From: Phenylobacterium kunshanense
Lineage (GTDB): Bacteria > Pseudomonadota > Alphaproteobacteria > Caulobacterales > Caulobacteraceae
Direction of reading: 5' to 3'
Length of the DNA stretch: 64,000 bases
Assembly: GCF_003254525.1 (NCBI RefSeq)
Contig: NZ_QFYS01000004.1
Span: 186,001-250,000 of the forward strand
The notes beneath the pieces are model-generated. The model was not told the DNA's origin. It did no database searches and saw nothing but the letters and a program-made list of their open reading frames with translations. Made by a program: the position numbers and the translations under genes. Numbering within the stretch: the first letter of the stretch is position 1; each line of letters starts with the position of its first letter. Shown piece after piece: positions 11,041-19,945 of the stretch.

Positions 11041-11070
11041 AAGAGCCGCCGGGGCGACCCGGCGGCTCTT
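11041..11070 (-). terminator. Terminator serving the convergent receptor 2
   Basis: AAGAGCCGCCGGG (11041-11053) pairs perfectly with CCCGGCGGCTCTT (11058-11070) over a 4-nt loop. Read leftwards the stem ends in TCTTTTCTTTT, a good T-tract, so it should stop transcription of the receptor ending at 11147. On the plus strand the T-tract is short, so termination of the oxidoreductase gene there is less certain. Confidence 0.8.
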
Positions 11071-11146
11071 CGCATATCTGGACTGTACTTGTCTGGAGTT
11101 CGTCCGGAGCCGGCCGGCGCCCGAAGGCCCCGGCCGGCGTCGCGGC

Positions 11147-14113
11147 TTAGAATTCCATGTTCGCGCCGACGAAGAAGAACCGGCCGCGGTTGTCGTACTG
11201 CGACGAGCCGGTGCCCGTGCCGGTGTACACTTCCGGCAGTTCCGGCGGATACTCGTCGAACAGGTTGATGATGCCCGCGCGGACGCGGATCTGATCGTTC
11301 ACCTTGTAGCTGGCGCGCAGGTCGTGCCGCCAGTAGTCGCCCGTGTAGTACGGGTCGAGCTGGTTCGGCTGGAACGCGTTGTTCGAGATCATGGAGTCGA
11401 TCCAGATCGTGTTCCAGGTGACCGACAGCTTCTCGTTCGACCAGCGGATCGAACCGTTGGCTTTCCACTCCGGCGTCGCGTTGTTGATGGTGTTCGCGAG
11501 CTGGGTGAACGCCTGGCCCGGCAGGCCCTGGAGGGCGAACCGGTACATCCAGGTGGCGTCCAGGCGGAAGGCCAGGTTGCCGTAGTCCTTGCCGAACACG
11601 TCTTCGGTGCGGAAGCCGTAGGCGATCGAGTAGTCCCAGCCCTCGACCTTCACGCTGGCCACGTTCTGGTTGGTCAGCATCACTTCCGACACGCCGCCGA
11701 CAACGCCCGTCAGCGAGCCGTCACGATCCCGCAGGATGTTCGAGCAGAAGCGGTTCTGGTCAACCGGCTGCGTGGCGTCGTCGTAGCAGAGCGCCTGGAA
11801 CAGGGTGTTGATCGGGATCGTGCCGACCTGGTCGGTGATGTTGTATTTGAAGAAGTCCGCCGAGATCTGCAGGTTCGGAACCCAGCGGGGCTGGATCACG
11901 ACGCCATACTGGTAGGTGTGGGCTTCTTCCGGCCCGAGGTTCGGGTTGCCGCCTTGCAGCAGCGCCAGCGAGGGCCGGCCGGTGCCGAAGTTCGACTGGA
12001 AGGTCGCCGAATTCCAGCCCGGGATGGCGGCGGCGCAGGTGACGCGACGGGCGGCCTGCTGGGCCGCCGTGGCGCCCCGGAACACGGCCGCGTCGCAGGG
12101 GTCCTGAGCCGCGGTGGTGAAGTTCCGGCTCTGCGGCGAGAACAGCTCGATGATGTTCGGCGCGCGGACGGCAGTGGCTTCCGACAGGCGGAAGCGAACG
12201 TCCTTCACCGGGGCCCAGTTCAGGCCGATGCGGTACTGGTCGGTGCCGCCGATCGTCGAGTAGTCCGAAACGCGGCCCGCGACTTCCACCGACAGCTCTT
12301 CGGCGAGCAGCATGTCCTTCAGCAGGGGAATGCGGACTTCGCCGTAGGCTTCCTTGACGTTGTAGGCGCCTTCACGGGTCCCGATGGCGTTGAAGAACAG
12401 CGCGCCGGAAGCGCCCAGGGCGTCCTGCTCGAAGAAGCTGGTCTCCTTGCGGTATTCGAAGCCGAAGGCCAGGCCGACAGGACCGGCCGGCAGCTCGAAC
12501 AGATCGGTCGTGAAGTTCAGACCGGCGACGGTCTGGGTGACCTTCTGATCCGTGGTCGAGTTGGCGTTGGCCCACAGGACGGCTTCACGCGACGCGCCAT
12601 TGACCAGGTCCCACGGGGCGCAGCCGGCGGCGCGAGCGGCCGCGTCGCGGCAGACGATCTGGCCGTTCAGCAGCACCGCGTCGGTCGCCTGCTGGACGCG
12701 GGCGACGTTCGGCACGTTGTAGGAGGTGGTCCGGCCGTCGAGGCGCGAGTACTGGACGTAGCTGTCCATGTCGACCTTGCGGCCGAAGGTCTCGAAGGAG
12801 CCCTGGATGCCGCCGGCGACGCGGTACTGTTCGCGCTCGGTCTTGACGTCCCGGCCGCCGAACTCCTGCCAGAACTTGCCGACCGCGGCGGTCGAGCCCT
12901 GTGTGAAGGTCTTGCCGGCCGCGAGCCATTCGGTCCGCAGCGCCGCGGCGGTCGCGCCGCCGCCGTTCAGGTAGGCGTTGTCCCCGCGCAGGAAGATCGG
13001 CATCGTGCCGCCGCCCGTCGCCGTGGAGAACGCGGGCTGGAACATGCCGTAGCCGCTGACCTTGACGTACGACGCATCGACGAACGCCTTGAAGGTTTCG
13101 GTGATCTTGTAGTCGACGTAGGTCCGCAGGACGCCGCGGTTCGCCTTGCCTTGCAGGGCGTTGTAGACGCCGCTGTAGAACAGGGCCTCGTCCTGACAGG
13201 TCGGCTGGACCGTAGCGGTGCCGCACGCGTTCGACAGGCGAACGACGCTCGCGGGGTTCCGATAGTCGAGGGTGACGGCACGGGCGGTGCCCACGACATT
13301 ACCCGGGATGAGCTGGAAGGTGGCCGTCGGCGCGGTGTTGGAGCGGCTGGTCGGAATGACGTTCTGGACCGTCACGCCCGTGGCGTTGTTCCGACGGATA
13401 CCCGGGAACAGCTCGTCCCGGTCTTCCTGCATGATCTTGTCGAGGCTGGCGTATTCGCCGCCGACCAGGACGTTCAGGCGATCGTCGAAGAACTTCTTGC
13501 CCCAGTTGAAGCCGGCGCGGAATTCCTCGCCGTCGCCTTCCTGGGAGATGCCGCCCTGGATGTCGAGCTCGAGGCCGTCCTGCTCCTTCTTCATGATGAA
13601 GTTGACGACGCCGGCGATGGCTTCAGAGCCGTAGACGGCCGAGACGCCGCCCGGCACGGTGTCGATACGATCGACCATCAGCGACGGAATGGTGTTCAGG
13701 TCGACGGCCGGCGAGGAGGCGTCGGAGAACGGCAGGCGGCGGCCGTCCATCAGGACGAGCGTGCGCGTCGGGCCCAGGCCGCGGATGTCGGCGCGCGTCT
13801 GGCCGGACAGGAACAGCGTGCCGGACGAGTTCTGCTGGTTGGTGGCCGGGTTGATCGTCGGCTGTTCCAGCAGGATGTCGCCGATCGAGGTGTTGCCCGA
13901 CTCGCGGATCGCTTCCGCGGTCACGACGGCGATCGGCTGCGGCGCCGAGAAGGTGTCGCGACGGATGCGCGAGCCGGTGATGACGATCTCGCCCACGTCG
14001 ACGGACTCACCGCCCGTCTGGGCCTGGGCGTAGGAGGGGACGGCCATCAGGCCGACCGTTGCGGCGGACGCGAGCAGCGCGCCTCGGAGCATCGTGTTCA
14101 TCTCAACTTTCAT
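11147..14113 (-). CDS. TonB-dependent outer-membrane receptor, paralogue 2
   Basis: This receptor of about 988 residues is a close paralogue of the one at 1106-4075 in the opposite orientation. It has a signal peptide (MLRGALLASAATVGLMAVPSYAQAQ), the TonB-box-like EIVITGSRI, plug motifs (TSIGDILLEQPTI, RGLGPTRTLVLMDGRRLP, SAVYGSEAIAGVVNF) and a terminal Phe. The ATG at 14113 is preferred; an ATG at 14101 would also give an intact signal peptide. Differences from paralogue 1 cluster in probable extracellular loops, such as the region after NTLFQALCYDDAT. The two may have diverged in ligand or regulation. The substrate is unknown. Confidence 0.95.
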   Translation of the reverse strand: MKVEMNTMLRGALLASAATVGLMAVPSYAQAQTGGESVDVGEIVITGSRIRRDTFSAPQPIAVVTAEAIRESGNTSIGDILLEQPTINPATNQQNSSGTLFLSGQTRADIRGLGPTRTLVLMDGRRLPFSDASSPAVDLNTIPSLMVDRIDTVPGGVSAVYGSEAIAGVVNFIMKKEQDGLELDIQGGISQEGDGEEFRAGFNWGKKFFDDRLNVLVGGEYASLDKIMQEDRDELFPGIRRNNATGVTVQNVIPTSRSNTAPTATFQLIPGNVVGTARAVTLDYRNPASVVRLSNACGTATVQPTCQDEALFYSGVYNALQGKANRGVLRTYVDYKITETFKAFVDASYVKVSGYGMFQPAFSTATGGGTMPIFLRGDNAYLNGGGATAAALRTEWLAAGKTFTQGSTAAVGKFWQEFGGRDVKTEREQYRVAGGIQGSFETFGRKVDMDSYVQYSRLDGRTTSYNVPNVARVQQATDAVLLNGQIVCRDAAARAAGCAPWDLVNGASREAVLWANANSTTDQKVTQTVAGLNFTTDLFELPAGPVGLAFGFEYRKETSFFEQDALGASGALFFNAIGTREGAYNVKEAYGEVRIPLLKDMLLAEELSVEVAGRVSDYSTIGGTDQYRIGLNWAPVKDVRFRLSEATAVRAPNIIELFSPQSRNFTTAAQDPCDAAVFRGATAAQQAARRVTCAAAIPGWNSATFQSNFGTGRPSLALLQGGNPNLGPEEAHTYQYGVVIQPRWVPNLQISADFFKYNITDQVGTIPINTLFQALCYDDATQPVDQNRFCSNILRDRDGSLTGVVGGVSEVMLTNQNVASVKVEGWDYSIAYGFRTEDVFGKDYGNLAFRLDATWMYRFALQGLPGQAFTQLANTINNATPEWKANGSIRWSNEKLSVTWNTIWIDSMISNNAFQPNQLDPYYTGDYWRHDLRASYKVNDQIRVRAGIINLFDEYPPELPEVYTGTGTGSSQYDNRGRFFFVGANMEF
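11977..12076 (-). repeat. 100-nt tract identical to receptor 1 (inverted copy)
   Basis: This is the reverse-complement partner of 3143-3242 and is identical over 100 nt by direct reading. It encodes the segment from GATAAQQAARR to FGTGR. Confidence 0.75.
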
Positions 14114-14152
14114 TCTGCGGCCCCCCGGCCTGGGAAATGAGTGGGGTGGGGC

Positions 14153-14173
14153 GCGCCGGTCTTTTGCCGGCGC
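14153..14173 (-). promoter_or_regulatory. 5'-leader hairpin of receptor 2 in a 311-bp gene-free stretch
   Basis: GCGCCGG (14153-14159) pairs with CCGGCGC (14167-14173) over 7 nt, about 40 nt before the receptor start. The stretch 14114-14424 holds no gene I can support and presumably contains the receptor promoter. It also shows GATGTG/CACATC arms near 14345-14370. The receptor 1 palindromes at 892-940 are not repeated here. Confidence 0.4.
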
Positions 14174-14424
14174 TTGCCCCTCCGGAGACGCAGAATCCCC
14201 GATGCGCCGACGTGTTCGACGACGACGGATTCGAGGCGCGCACCCCCGGAAAGGTGGCCGGAAGCTGTCATGCACCCGACATGCGAGCAACGAAAAGCCG
14301 CCACACTCACGACGAACGGTCGGGGATCATTACGGTTTTCTGCGGATGTGCGGACTTTCCGCCACACATCGGCCAACCAGGGGCATGGCTACCCCCGGAA
14401 TCTGCAACAAACCGGCAATCCTGG

Positions 14425-15432
14425 TCAGGCGAGCCGGCGGAGCGCTTCGGCCATTTCCTCGACCGCCGCCTCGGTGGTCGCCCACGAACACATGAACCGG
14501 ACCGACCCGTCCAGGAAGCGGTAGACGAACCAGCCGCCGCGATGGAGCTGGGCGAGGCGCTCGTCGTCCATCTCGACGAAGACGGCGTTGGCCTCGACCG
14601 GATGCCGCACCTTGAAGGGCGTCAGCCCGGCCAGCTTTCCGGCCATGGCGTTGGCATGGGCGGCGTGGCGGAAGATCGCTCCGTCCTCCAGCATGCCGAT
14701 GAAAGGCGCGGCGTAGAACCGGCCTTTCGACGGGAGTTGCCCCGCCTGCTTCAGGCGCGCGTCGAAACGGCGTGCGATGTCCCGGTCGAAGATGACCACG
14801 GCCTCGGTCGGCGGCATCCCCGCCTTGGTCCCGCCAACCACCAGGATGTCGACGCCCAGGCCCCGGATGGCCTTCAGGTCGAATCCCGCCGCAGCCGCGT
14901 TGGCCAGGCGGGCGCCGTCGAGATGGACGCCGTACCCCTTGGCCTTCACCGGCTGGATCAGGGCGGCCACCTCCTCGGCCGCATAGACCGTGCCGTATTC
15001 GGTGGCGTTGGTGATCGACAGCGCCGCGGGCGACTGGCGATGGGACAGGTCCGGCGCGGCGAGCGGGCCGGTGAGGGCGGCCGGATCGATCTTTCCGGAA
15101 GCTCCAGTCAGGCCCACGAGACCCAAGCCATGGCCGAAGAAGCCCGGAGCACCGGTCTCGTCGGTGCAGATGTGAGCGTGCTCGTGCGCCAGCACGGCCT
15201 CGAACGGCTGGCACAGCGCCGCCAGCGAGATGGCGTTGGCCGCCGTGCCCGACGCCACGAACCGGACCTCGGCGTCGGCGTCCAGCATCGCTCGCACCAG
15301 GTCGGCCGCCCGCGCGGTGACGGGATCGGTCCCATACCCCGACGCGAAGCCGGTGTTGGCCGCCGCCAGCGCCGCTATGGCTTCAGGCGCGGCGGGGGCG
15401 GTGTTGTCGGAAGCGAAGTCGTAGCGGGCCAT
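14425..15432 (-). CDS. ltaE: Low-specificity L-threonine aldolase
   Basis: This 335-residue PLP enzyme of fold type I cleaves L-threonine or allo-threonine to glycine and acetaldehyde. The N-terminal FASDNTAPAAPEA, a PLP-phosphate-binding region FVASGTAANAISL, the stacking-His region HAHICTDETGAPGFF, the Asp of GVHLDGARLANA, and the PLP Schiff-base lysine in VVGGTKAGMPP are all visible. Length is normal for the family. It is separated from the receptor by 311 bp and runs in the same direction as the epoxide hydrolase upstream (39-bp gap), so the two may be cotranscribed. Substrate could also be another beta-hydroxy amino acid. Confidence 0.88.
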   Translation of the reverse strand: MARYDFASDNTAPAAPEAIAALAAANTGFASGYGTDPVTARAADLVRAMLDADAEVRFVASGTAANAISLAALCQPFEAVLAHEHAHICTDETGAPGFFGHGLGLVGLTGASGKIDPAALTGPLAAPDLSHRQSPAALSITNATEYGTVYAAEEVAALIQPVKAKGYGVHLDGARLANAAAAGFDLKAIRGLGVDILVVGGTKAGMPPTEAVVIFDRDIARRFDARLKQAGQLPSKGRFYAAPFIGMLEDGAIFRHAAHANAMAGKLAGLTPFKVRHPVEANAVFVEMDDERLAQLHRGGWFVYRFLDGSVRFMCSWATTEAAVEEMAEALRRLA

Positions 15433-15471
15433 GGCGGCGGTCTTAGGCGGCCCGCTTCACGCGCGCCAGCC

Positions 15472-16623
15472 TCAGCCGATCTCGCGCGCCCAGGTCCTCA
15501 CCTCGTCCACATAGAGCTCCGGCTCTTCCATCGCCGCGAAGTGGCCGCCCGAAGGCATGTCGGACCAGCGGACGATGTTGTAGGCCCGCTCGGCGAACGA
15601 GCGGGGCGGGGCGCTGTAGAGCGGCTCGCCGGGGAAATTGGCGAAGGCGGTCGGTGTCTCCACACGCTCGCCGGGCTGGAAGGCGACGCCGCCTTCTTCC
15701 AGCAGGCCGCGGTAGTACCAGGCCCCCGTCGTGAAGCTGCCGGTCATCACATAGAGCATGATGTTGGTGAGCAGCCGGTCCTTCCCGTAGGCCTCGTCCA
15801 GCGACTTCCTCGACAGGTCGGACCAGTCGTGGAACCGCTCGAGGATCCAGGCCGCCTGGCCCACCGGGTTGCCGGCCGCCATCCAGGCGATCGACTGCGG
15901 CTTGGACGCCTGCAGTCGGAAATAGGCGCCCATCAGCTCCATCGCCCCGGCCTGCCGCTGGGCCCAGGCGACCTCGGCCTCGTCCTGCGGTCCGCCGTGC
16001 GGCCGGAAGCCCAGCATGTTGAGGTGGATGGCGCGCGCGCTGGCCCCATGATCGCGGCCCAGCCACGAGGTCACCATGGCGCCCCAGTCGCCGCCCTGGG
16101 CGAGGTAGGACGAATAGCCCAGGACCTCGGTCATCAGCGTGTTGAACAGCCGCGCCGTGGTCCGCTGGCCGATCGGTCGCGTGGGCTTCGACGAGAAGCC
16201 GAACCCGGGCAGGGACGGGACCACGACGTCGAAGGCGTCGGCCGGGTCGCCGCCGAAGCGCGACGGGAACGCCAGCTTCTCGATCGCCTGCCAGAACTCG
16301 TAGTGCGAGCCCGGCCAGCCGTGGGTCACCAGCAGCGGCCGCCTTCCGCCCGCCTCGCCGACCACGTGCAGGAAGTGAAGGTCGAAGTCCTCCACCCGCG
16401 CCGTGAACTGCGGGAAGCGGTTGAGGTCCGCCATGGCCGCGCGCCAGTCGTAACGGTCGGTCCAGTGGGCGCAGAAGTCCCTCAGGTAGCCGCCGTCGCA
16501 GCCGTAGGCCCAGCCGTCGGGGACCTGCGGCGCTGGCGGCCAGGGATAGGCCCGCACCTGGGCCAGAACGGCCTCCACCTCGGCCTCGGTCCAGCGGACC
16601 TCGAAGGGTTTGATCTCAGCCAT
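15472..16623 (-). CDS. Epoxide hydrolase, EHN-domain alpha/beta-hydrolase
   Basis: This 383-residue protein has the N-terminal EHN domain of microsomal-type epoxide hydrolases (IKPFEVRWTEAEVEAVLAQV, WRAAMADLNRFPQF) and an alpha/beta-hydrolase core. The oxyanion-hole motif HGWPGSHYEF, the nucleophile Asp in QGGDWGAMV, and a C-terminal SGGHFAAMEEP supplying the catalytic His are present, with PSLPGFGFSSKP before the nucleophile. It should open epoxides to vicinal diols in the cytosol. It lies between a TetR regulator (48 bp upstream, same strand) and the threonine aldolase, so TetR-hydrolase-aldolase may form one transcript. The natural epoxide is unknown. Confidence 0.9.
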   Translation of the reverse strand: MAEIKPFEVRWTEAEVEAVLAQVRAYPWPPAPQVPDGWAYGCDGGYLRDFCAHWTDRYDWRAAMADLNRFPQFTARVEDFDLHFLHVVGEAGGRRPLLVTHGWPGSHYEFWQAIEKLAFPSRFGGDPADAFDVVVPSLPGFGFSSKPTRPIGQRTTARLFNTLMTEVLGYSSYLAQGGDWGAMVTSWLGRDHGASARAIHLNMLGFRPHGGPQDEAEVAWAQRQAGAMELMGAYFRLQASKPQSIAWMAAGNPVGQAAWILERFHDWSDLSRKSLDEAYGKDRLLTNIMLYVMTGSFTTGAWYYRGLLEEGGVAFQPGERVETPTAFANFPGEPLYSAPPRSFAERAYNIVRWSDMPSGGHFAAMEEPELYVDEVRTWAREIG

Positions 16624-16671
16624 GTGCGCCTCCCGGATGCGCGCACACTCCTGCGGCTGCCGCGAGGGCCG

Positions 16672-17271
16672 TCAAGCGCCGGGTCGCAGGCCTCGCGCCA
16701 GGGTCGAGCCCATGCGGTCGGCCAGGCTGCGCGCCGCGCCCTCGGGCAGCTTGCCGGACATCTCGAGCACGATCGCGCCGTGCGTCGCGGCCCAATACAT
16801 CGTTCCGATCTCGTCCGCGTCGCCCTGCAGGTCGCCGCCCGTCACGAGGTCCTTCACCCAGGCCGTCATGGTCTCGTGCGCGCGTCCGGCGGCCTCGACC
16901 AGCTCGGGATAGTCGCCCCCTGTCGGCTGGTTGAGGTCGAACATCAGCTTGTAGGTGTGGGGGTGCTCGAAGGCGAAGTCGATGTAGGCCTCCCCCACCG
17001 CCGCGCCCTTCGCTCGCGGGCTCCGCGCGCCGTCCCGCGCCTTCTCCAGCGCCTCGGCGAAACGGTTGAAGCCGTTGGTCCGCACCGCCGCCAGGATGTC
17101 GTCCTTGTCGCGGAAGTAGCGGTAGGGCGTCATCGGCGACACGCCCAGCGCCGAGGCGAGCTGGCGCATGGTCACGGCGTCCGGGCCCTTCTCGGCGAAC
17201 AGCCGCTCGGCCGCGGCGCAGAGCCGCTCGCGGAAATCGGCGACATCGCTTTCGGACAGGACGCGCGGCAT
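16672..17271 (-). CDS. TetR/AcrR family transcriptional regulator
   Basis: This 199-residue regulator has an N-terminal helix-turn-helix (about residues 12-58: AAAERLFAEKGPDAVTMRQL then ALGVSPMTPYRYFRDKDDIL) and a ligand-binding C-terminal domain with a TetR_C_33-like AFEHPHTYKLMFDL. It is divergent from the carotenoid oxygenase gene across 111 bp that contain a TTACAAC-type operator candidate. It probably represses that operon and itself, and perhaps the co-directional epoxide hydrolase. The inducer is unknown; an apocarotenoid, stilbene or related aromatic is plausible from context only. Confidence 0.9.
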   Translation of the reverse strand: MPRVLSESDVADFRERLCAAAERLFAEKGPDAVTMRQLASALGVSPMTPYRYFRDKDDILAAVRTNGFNRFAEALEKARDGARSPRAKGAAVGEAYIDFAFEHPHTYKLMFDLNQPTGGDYPELVEAAGRAHETMTAWVKDLVTGGDLQGDADEIGTMYWAATHGAIVLEMSGKLPEGAARSLADRMGSTLARGLRPGA

Positions 17272-17326
17272 TCGACTCGCTGGTTCGGAAAGGGGCTTGC
17301 CAAGGGCTAGCGCCTGGATAATGAAT

Positions 17327-17345
17327 TTACAACGTAAGTTACAAC
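17327..17345. promoter_or_regulatory. Candidate TetR operator
   Basis: The site reads TTACAACGTAAGTTACAAC. It contains two interlocking inverted repeats (TTAC-AAC-GTAA and GTAA-G-TTAC) and a direct repeat of TTACAAC with 12-bp periodicity. It is AT-rich against its surroundings and lies 55 bp from each divergent start, as autoregulatory TetR operators commonly do. Confidence 0.6.
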
Positions 17346-17382
17346 AAGGCCCCACGGAAACAGGGGGCAGGGAGGATCGGTC

Positions 17383-18777
17383 ATGGACGGCGACGCACGC
17401 ATCAATCCGTATCTGGCGGGCAATTTCGCGCCCATCCGGTCCGAGGACGACTTCGACCTGACGGTGAAGGGGGAGATCCCGGCGGCCATGCGCGGGGCGC
17501 TGTTCCGCATCGGCCCGAATCCGCAGTTCGAGCCCCGCGATCCCAACCATCACTGGTTCGGCGGCGACGGCATGATCCACGGCTTCTACGTGGCGGACGG
17601 CAAGGTCGGGTACCGCAACCGCTATGTCCGCACGCCGAAGTGGGAGCTGGAGCACGAGCACGGCCGCTCGCTGTTCGGGAGCTTCGGAAATCCGATGACC
17701 ACCGACCCGCTGGCGATGGGCAATGAGGGCGGCGTGGCCAACACCAACATCGTCTGGCACGCCGGCAAGCTGATGGCGCTGGAGGAGGGGCACCACCCCT
17801 TCGAGGTCGACCCGAAGACGCTGGATTCGCGCGGCTATGTGCGCCCCTACGGCGGACGGGTGACGGCCCACCCGAAGCTCGATCCCAAGACCGGCGAGAT
17901 GGTCTGGTTCGCCTATGGCGTCGGCCAGATGCCGCTGTCGGCGGGCATGAGCTACGGCGTCACCGACAAGGACGGCAAGGTCGTCCGGCGCAGCGACTTC
18001 CAGGCGCCCTTCGCCTGCATGGTCCACGACTTCATGGTGACCGAGAACCACGCCCTGTTCCCGATCCTGCCGCTGACGGCCAGCCTGGAGCGGGCCATGA
18101 GCGGCAAGCCGGCCTTCGCCTGGGAGCCGGAGAAGGGCAGCTATGTGGGCGTGATGCGCCGGGACGCCGACGTCTCGACGATCCGCTGGTTCAACACCGA
18201 GGCCTGCTACGTCTTCCACCCGCTGAACTCGTGGGAGGAGGGCGACAAGATCTTCTGCGACGTGATGCGCTACGACGTGGCGCCGCTGTTCCCCAATGCC
18301 GACGGATCGCCGGGCCAGAAGGCCGCCGCGCGCCTGGTCCGCTGGACCTTCGACCTTGCGGGGAACTCGGACGCCATCAAGGAGACCCCGCTGGACGACC
18401 TGGACGGCGAGTTCCCCCGCGTGGACATGCGGGTCGAGACCCTGAAGCACCGTCACGGCTGGTACGCCGCCGACCCGACGCGCAGCGGCACGGTCAAGCA
18501 GAGCGCCCTCGCCCACATGGATTTCCAGACCGGCAAGCGTCAGGTCTACGAGCTGACGGGCGGCGATCTCACGTCCGAACCGGTCTTCGTCCCCCGCTCG
18601 GCCGACGCGCCCGAGGGTGACGGCTGGCTGACGGCCGTGATCTGGCGGGCGGCGGAGAATCGGTCGGATCTGGCGATCTTCGAGGCGCAGGATATCGCCA
18701 AGGGGCCGATCGCCGTGGCCGAGGTTCCCCGCCGGGTGCCCTTCGGCTTCCACGGCAACTGGGCCGACCTCTCGTAG
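17383..18777 (+). CDS. Carotenoid/stilbene cleavage oxygenase (RPE65 family)
   Basis: This 464-residue non-haem iron oxygenase cleaves a conjugated C=C bond in carotenoids, apocarotenoids or stilbenes. The seven-bladed propeller motifs are intact: LFRIGPNPQFEP, WFGGDGMIHGFY, and NTNIVWHAGKLMALEEG. The four iron-ligand histidines can be placed in TAHPKLDP, MVHDFMVTENH, YVFHPLNSW and the C-terminal GFHGNW. It is under the divergent TetR and followed after 15 bp by a DUF2855 gene. No carotenoid biosynthesis gene is in the window, so a catabolic role on an imported substrate such as a lignin-derived stilbene is the inference. Confidence 0.92.
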   Translation: MDGDARINPYLAGNFAPIRSEDDFDLTVKGEIPAAMRGALFRIGPNPQFEPRDPNHHWFGGDGMIHGFYVADGKVGYRNRYVRTPKWELEHEHGRSLFGSFGNPMTTDPLAMGNEGGVANTNIVWHAGKLMALEEGHHPFEVDPKTLDSRGYVRPYGGRVTAHPKLDPKTGEMVWFAYGVGQMPLSAGMSYGVTDKDGKVVRRSDFQAPFACMVHDFMVTENHALFPILPLTASLERAMSGKPAFAWEPEKGSYVGVMRRDADVSTIRWFNTEACYVFHPLNSWEEGDKIFCDVMRYDVAPLFPNADGSPGQKAAARLVRWTFDLAGNSDAIKETPLDDLDGEFPRVDMRVETLKHRHGWYAADPTRSGTVKQSALAHMDFQTGKRQVYELTGGDLTSEPVFVPRSADAPEGDGWLTAVIWRAAENRSDLAIFEAQDIAKGPIAVAEVPRRVPFGFHGNWADLS

Positions 18778-18792
18778 GAGCCATCGGGGAGC

Positions 18793-19851
18793 ATGGAAAT
18801 GAAGGGCTGGGACCTCCTCGTCGACCGCGGCGATCTGACGAAGACACGGCTTGCGCCGATGGATCCGGACGCGCCGCTGGCGGACGGGGAGGCCCTGCTC
18901 CAGATCGAGAGCTTCGCGCTCACGGCCAACAACGTCACCTACGGCGCCGTCGGCGACCAGATCGGCTACTGGCGCTTCTTCCCCGCGCCGGAGGGCTGGG
19001 GGCGCATCCCCGTCTGGGGGTTCGCACGGGTGGTCCGCTCGGCCACCGCCGATGCGCCCGTGGGCCTGCGTCTGTTCGGCTACTGGCCGATGTCGAGCCA
19101 TGTTGTGGCGCGGCTCGAGAAGCGGCCGAGCGGCTATGTGGAGGTCTCCGCCCATCGGGCGGAGCTGCCGCCCACCTACAATGCCTATCAGCAAGCGCCG
19201 CCGGCCGCAGATGACGACTGGCGCTCGCTGCTGCGACCGCTGCTCATGACGAGCTTCCTGATCGACGACCAGCTCTCAGAGGCGCCCCTGAAAAGCCTCG
19301 TGCTCTCCAGCGCGTCCAGCAAGACCGCCATGGGCCTGGCCTGGCTCGCTCGCCGGCGCGGCCTGAAGGTCATCGGCCTGACCTCGCCGGCGCATGTGGC
19401 GACGCTCCAGGCCTCAGGGCTCTACGACCAGGTCGTGACCTACGACGACGTCGCCAGCCTGCGAGCCGAGGGGCCGGCGGCCTACGTCGATTTCGCCGGT
19501 CGCGCCACGGTGACCGCGGATGTCCATGCCGCGCTCGGCGATGCCCTGGCGACCAGCCTCGGCGTCGGCCTGACCCATTGGGACGCCATGGCCGGGCCCA
19601 GGCCGACCCCGGTAGGCCCTGCGCCCGTGTTCTTCTTCGCCCCCGACCGCATCCGGCAGCGGATGAAGGACTGGGGACCCGCCGAGCTGGAGTCCCGGTT
19701 CGCGGCGGCGCTCGCCGCTTTCGTGGCGGGCAATCCCTGGCTGAGGCTCAAGCGCCACGCCGGGCCCGAGGCGCTGCAGGGGCTCTACGCCCACCTCGTG
19801 GCGGGTCAGGTCGCCCCTGACGAGGGCCATATCGTCAGGCCCGATTCATGA
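18793..19851 (+). CDS. DUF2855 family protein, MDR-like
   Basis: This 352-residue protein belongs to DUF2855, a family resembling medium-chain dehydrogenase/reductases. The N-terminal half has LLQIESFALTANNVTYGAVG and the FFP/GRIPVWGFA region seen in these proteins; the second half has a Rossmann-like LVLSSASSKTAMGLAWLARR, then KVIGLTSP. The classic MDR GxGxxG is replaced by SSASSKTA, which is characteristic of this family. Only 15 bp separate it from the carotenoid oxygenase, with GGGGA before the ATG, so they are cotranscribed. A role in handling the aldehyde or ketone cleavage products is inferred, not shown. Confidence 0.85.
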   Translation: MEMKGWDLLVDRGDLTKTRLAPMDPDAPLADGEALLQIESFALTANNVTYGAVGDQIGYWRFFPAPEGWGRIPVWGFARVVRSATADAPVGLRLFGYWPMSSHVVARLEKRPSGYVEVSAHRAELPPTYNAYQQAPPAADDDWRSLLRPLLMTSFLIDDQLSEAPLKSLVLSSASSKTAMGLAWLARRRGLKVIGLTSPAHVATLQASGLYDQVVTYDDVASLRAEGPAAYVDFAGRATVTADVHAALGDALATSLGVGLTHWDAMAGPRPTPVGPAPVFFFAPDRIRQRMKDWGPAELESRFAAALAAFVAGNPWLRLKRHAGPEALQGLYAHLVAGQVAPDEGHIVRPDS

Positions 19852-19916
19852 CCGTTTTCAGTCACTAATAACTTGTTGCATAAATACTGGACTCTCGCGC
19901 GCGACTGAGGCACAGC

Positions 19917-19940
19917 TTCCCCAGTTCTGTTCTTGGGGAG
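19917..19940 (+). promoter_or_regulatory. Hairpin covering the ribosome-binding site of the RTX-like gene
   Basis: TTCCCCA (19917-19923) pairs with TGGGGAG (19934-19940) across a 10-nt loop. The right arm contains the GGGGAG Shine-Dalgarno of the ATG at 19946. The upstream region 19852-19900 is unusually AT-rich and should hold the promoter. Confidence 0.55.
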
Positions 19941-19945
19941 CCCTC

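Noticed and set aside
11324..14140. Open frame of 938 codons antisense to receptor 2
   Set aside because: It mirrors the antisense frame of receptor 1, as expected for paralogues; there is no recognisable domain or convincing start.
14059..17310. Long plus-strand open frame over aldolase, epoxide hydrolase and TetR
   Set aside because: The minus-strand genes have complete motifs; the plus frame has none.
16672..19194. Minus-strand frame extending TetR across the carotenoid oxygenase
   Set aside because: TetR starts at 17271, just before its helix-turn-helix; the extension is the shadow of the oxygenase and has no motifs.
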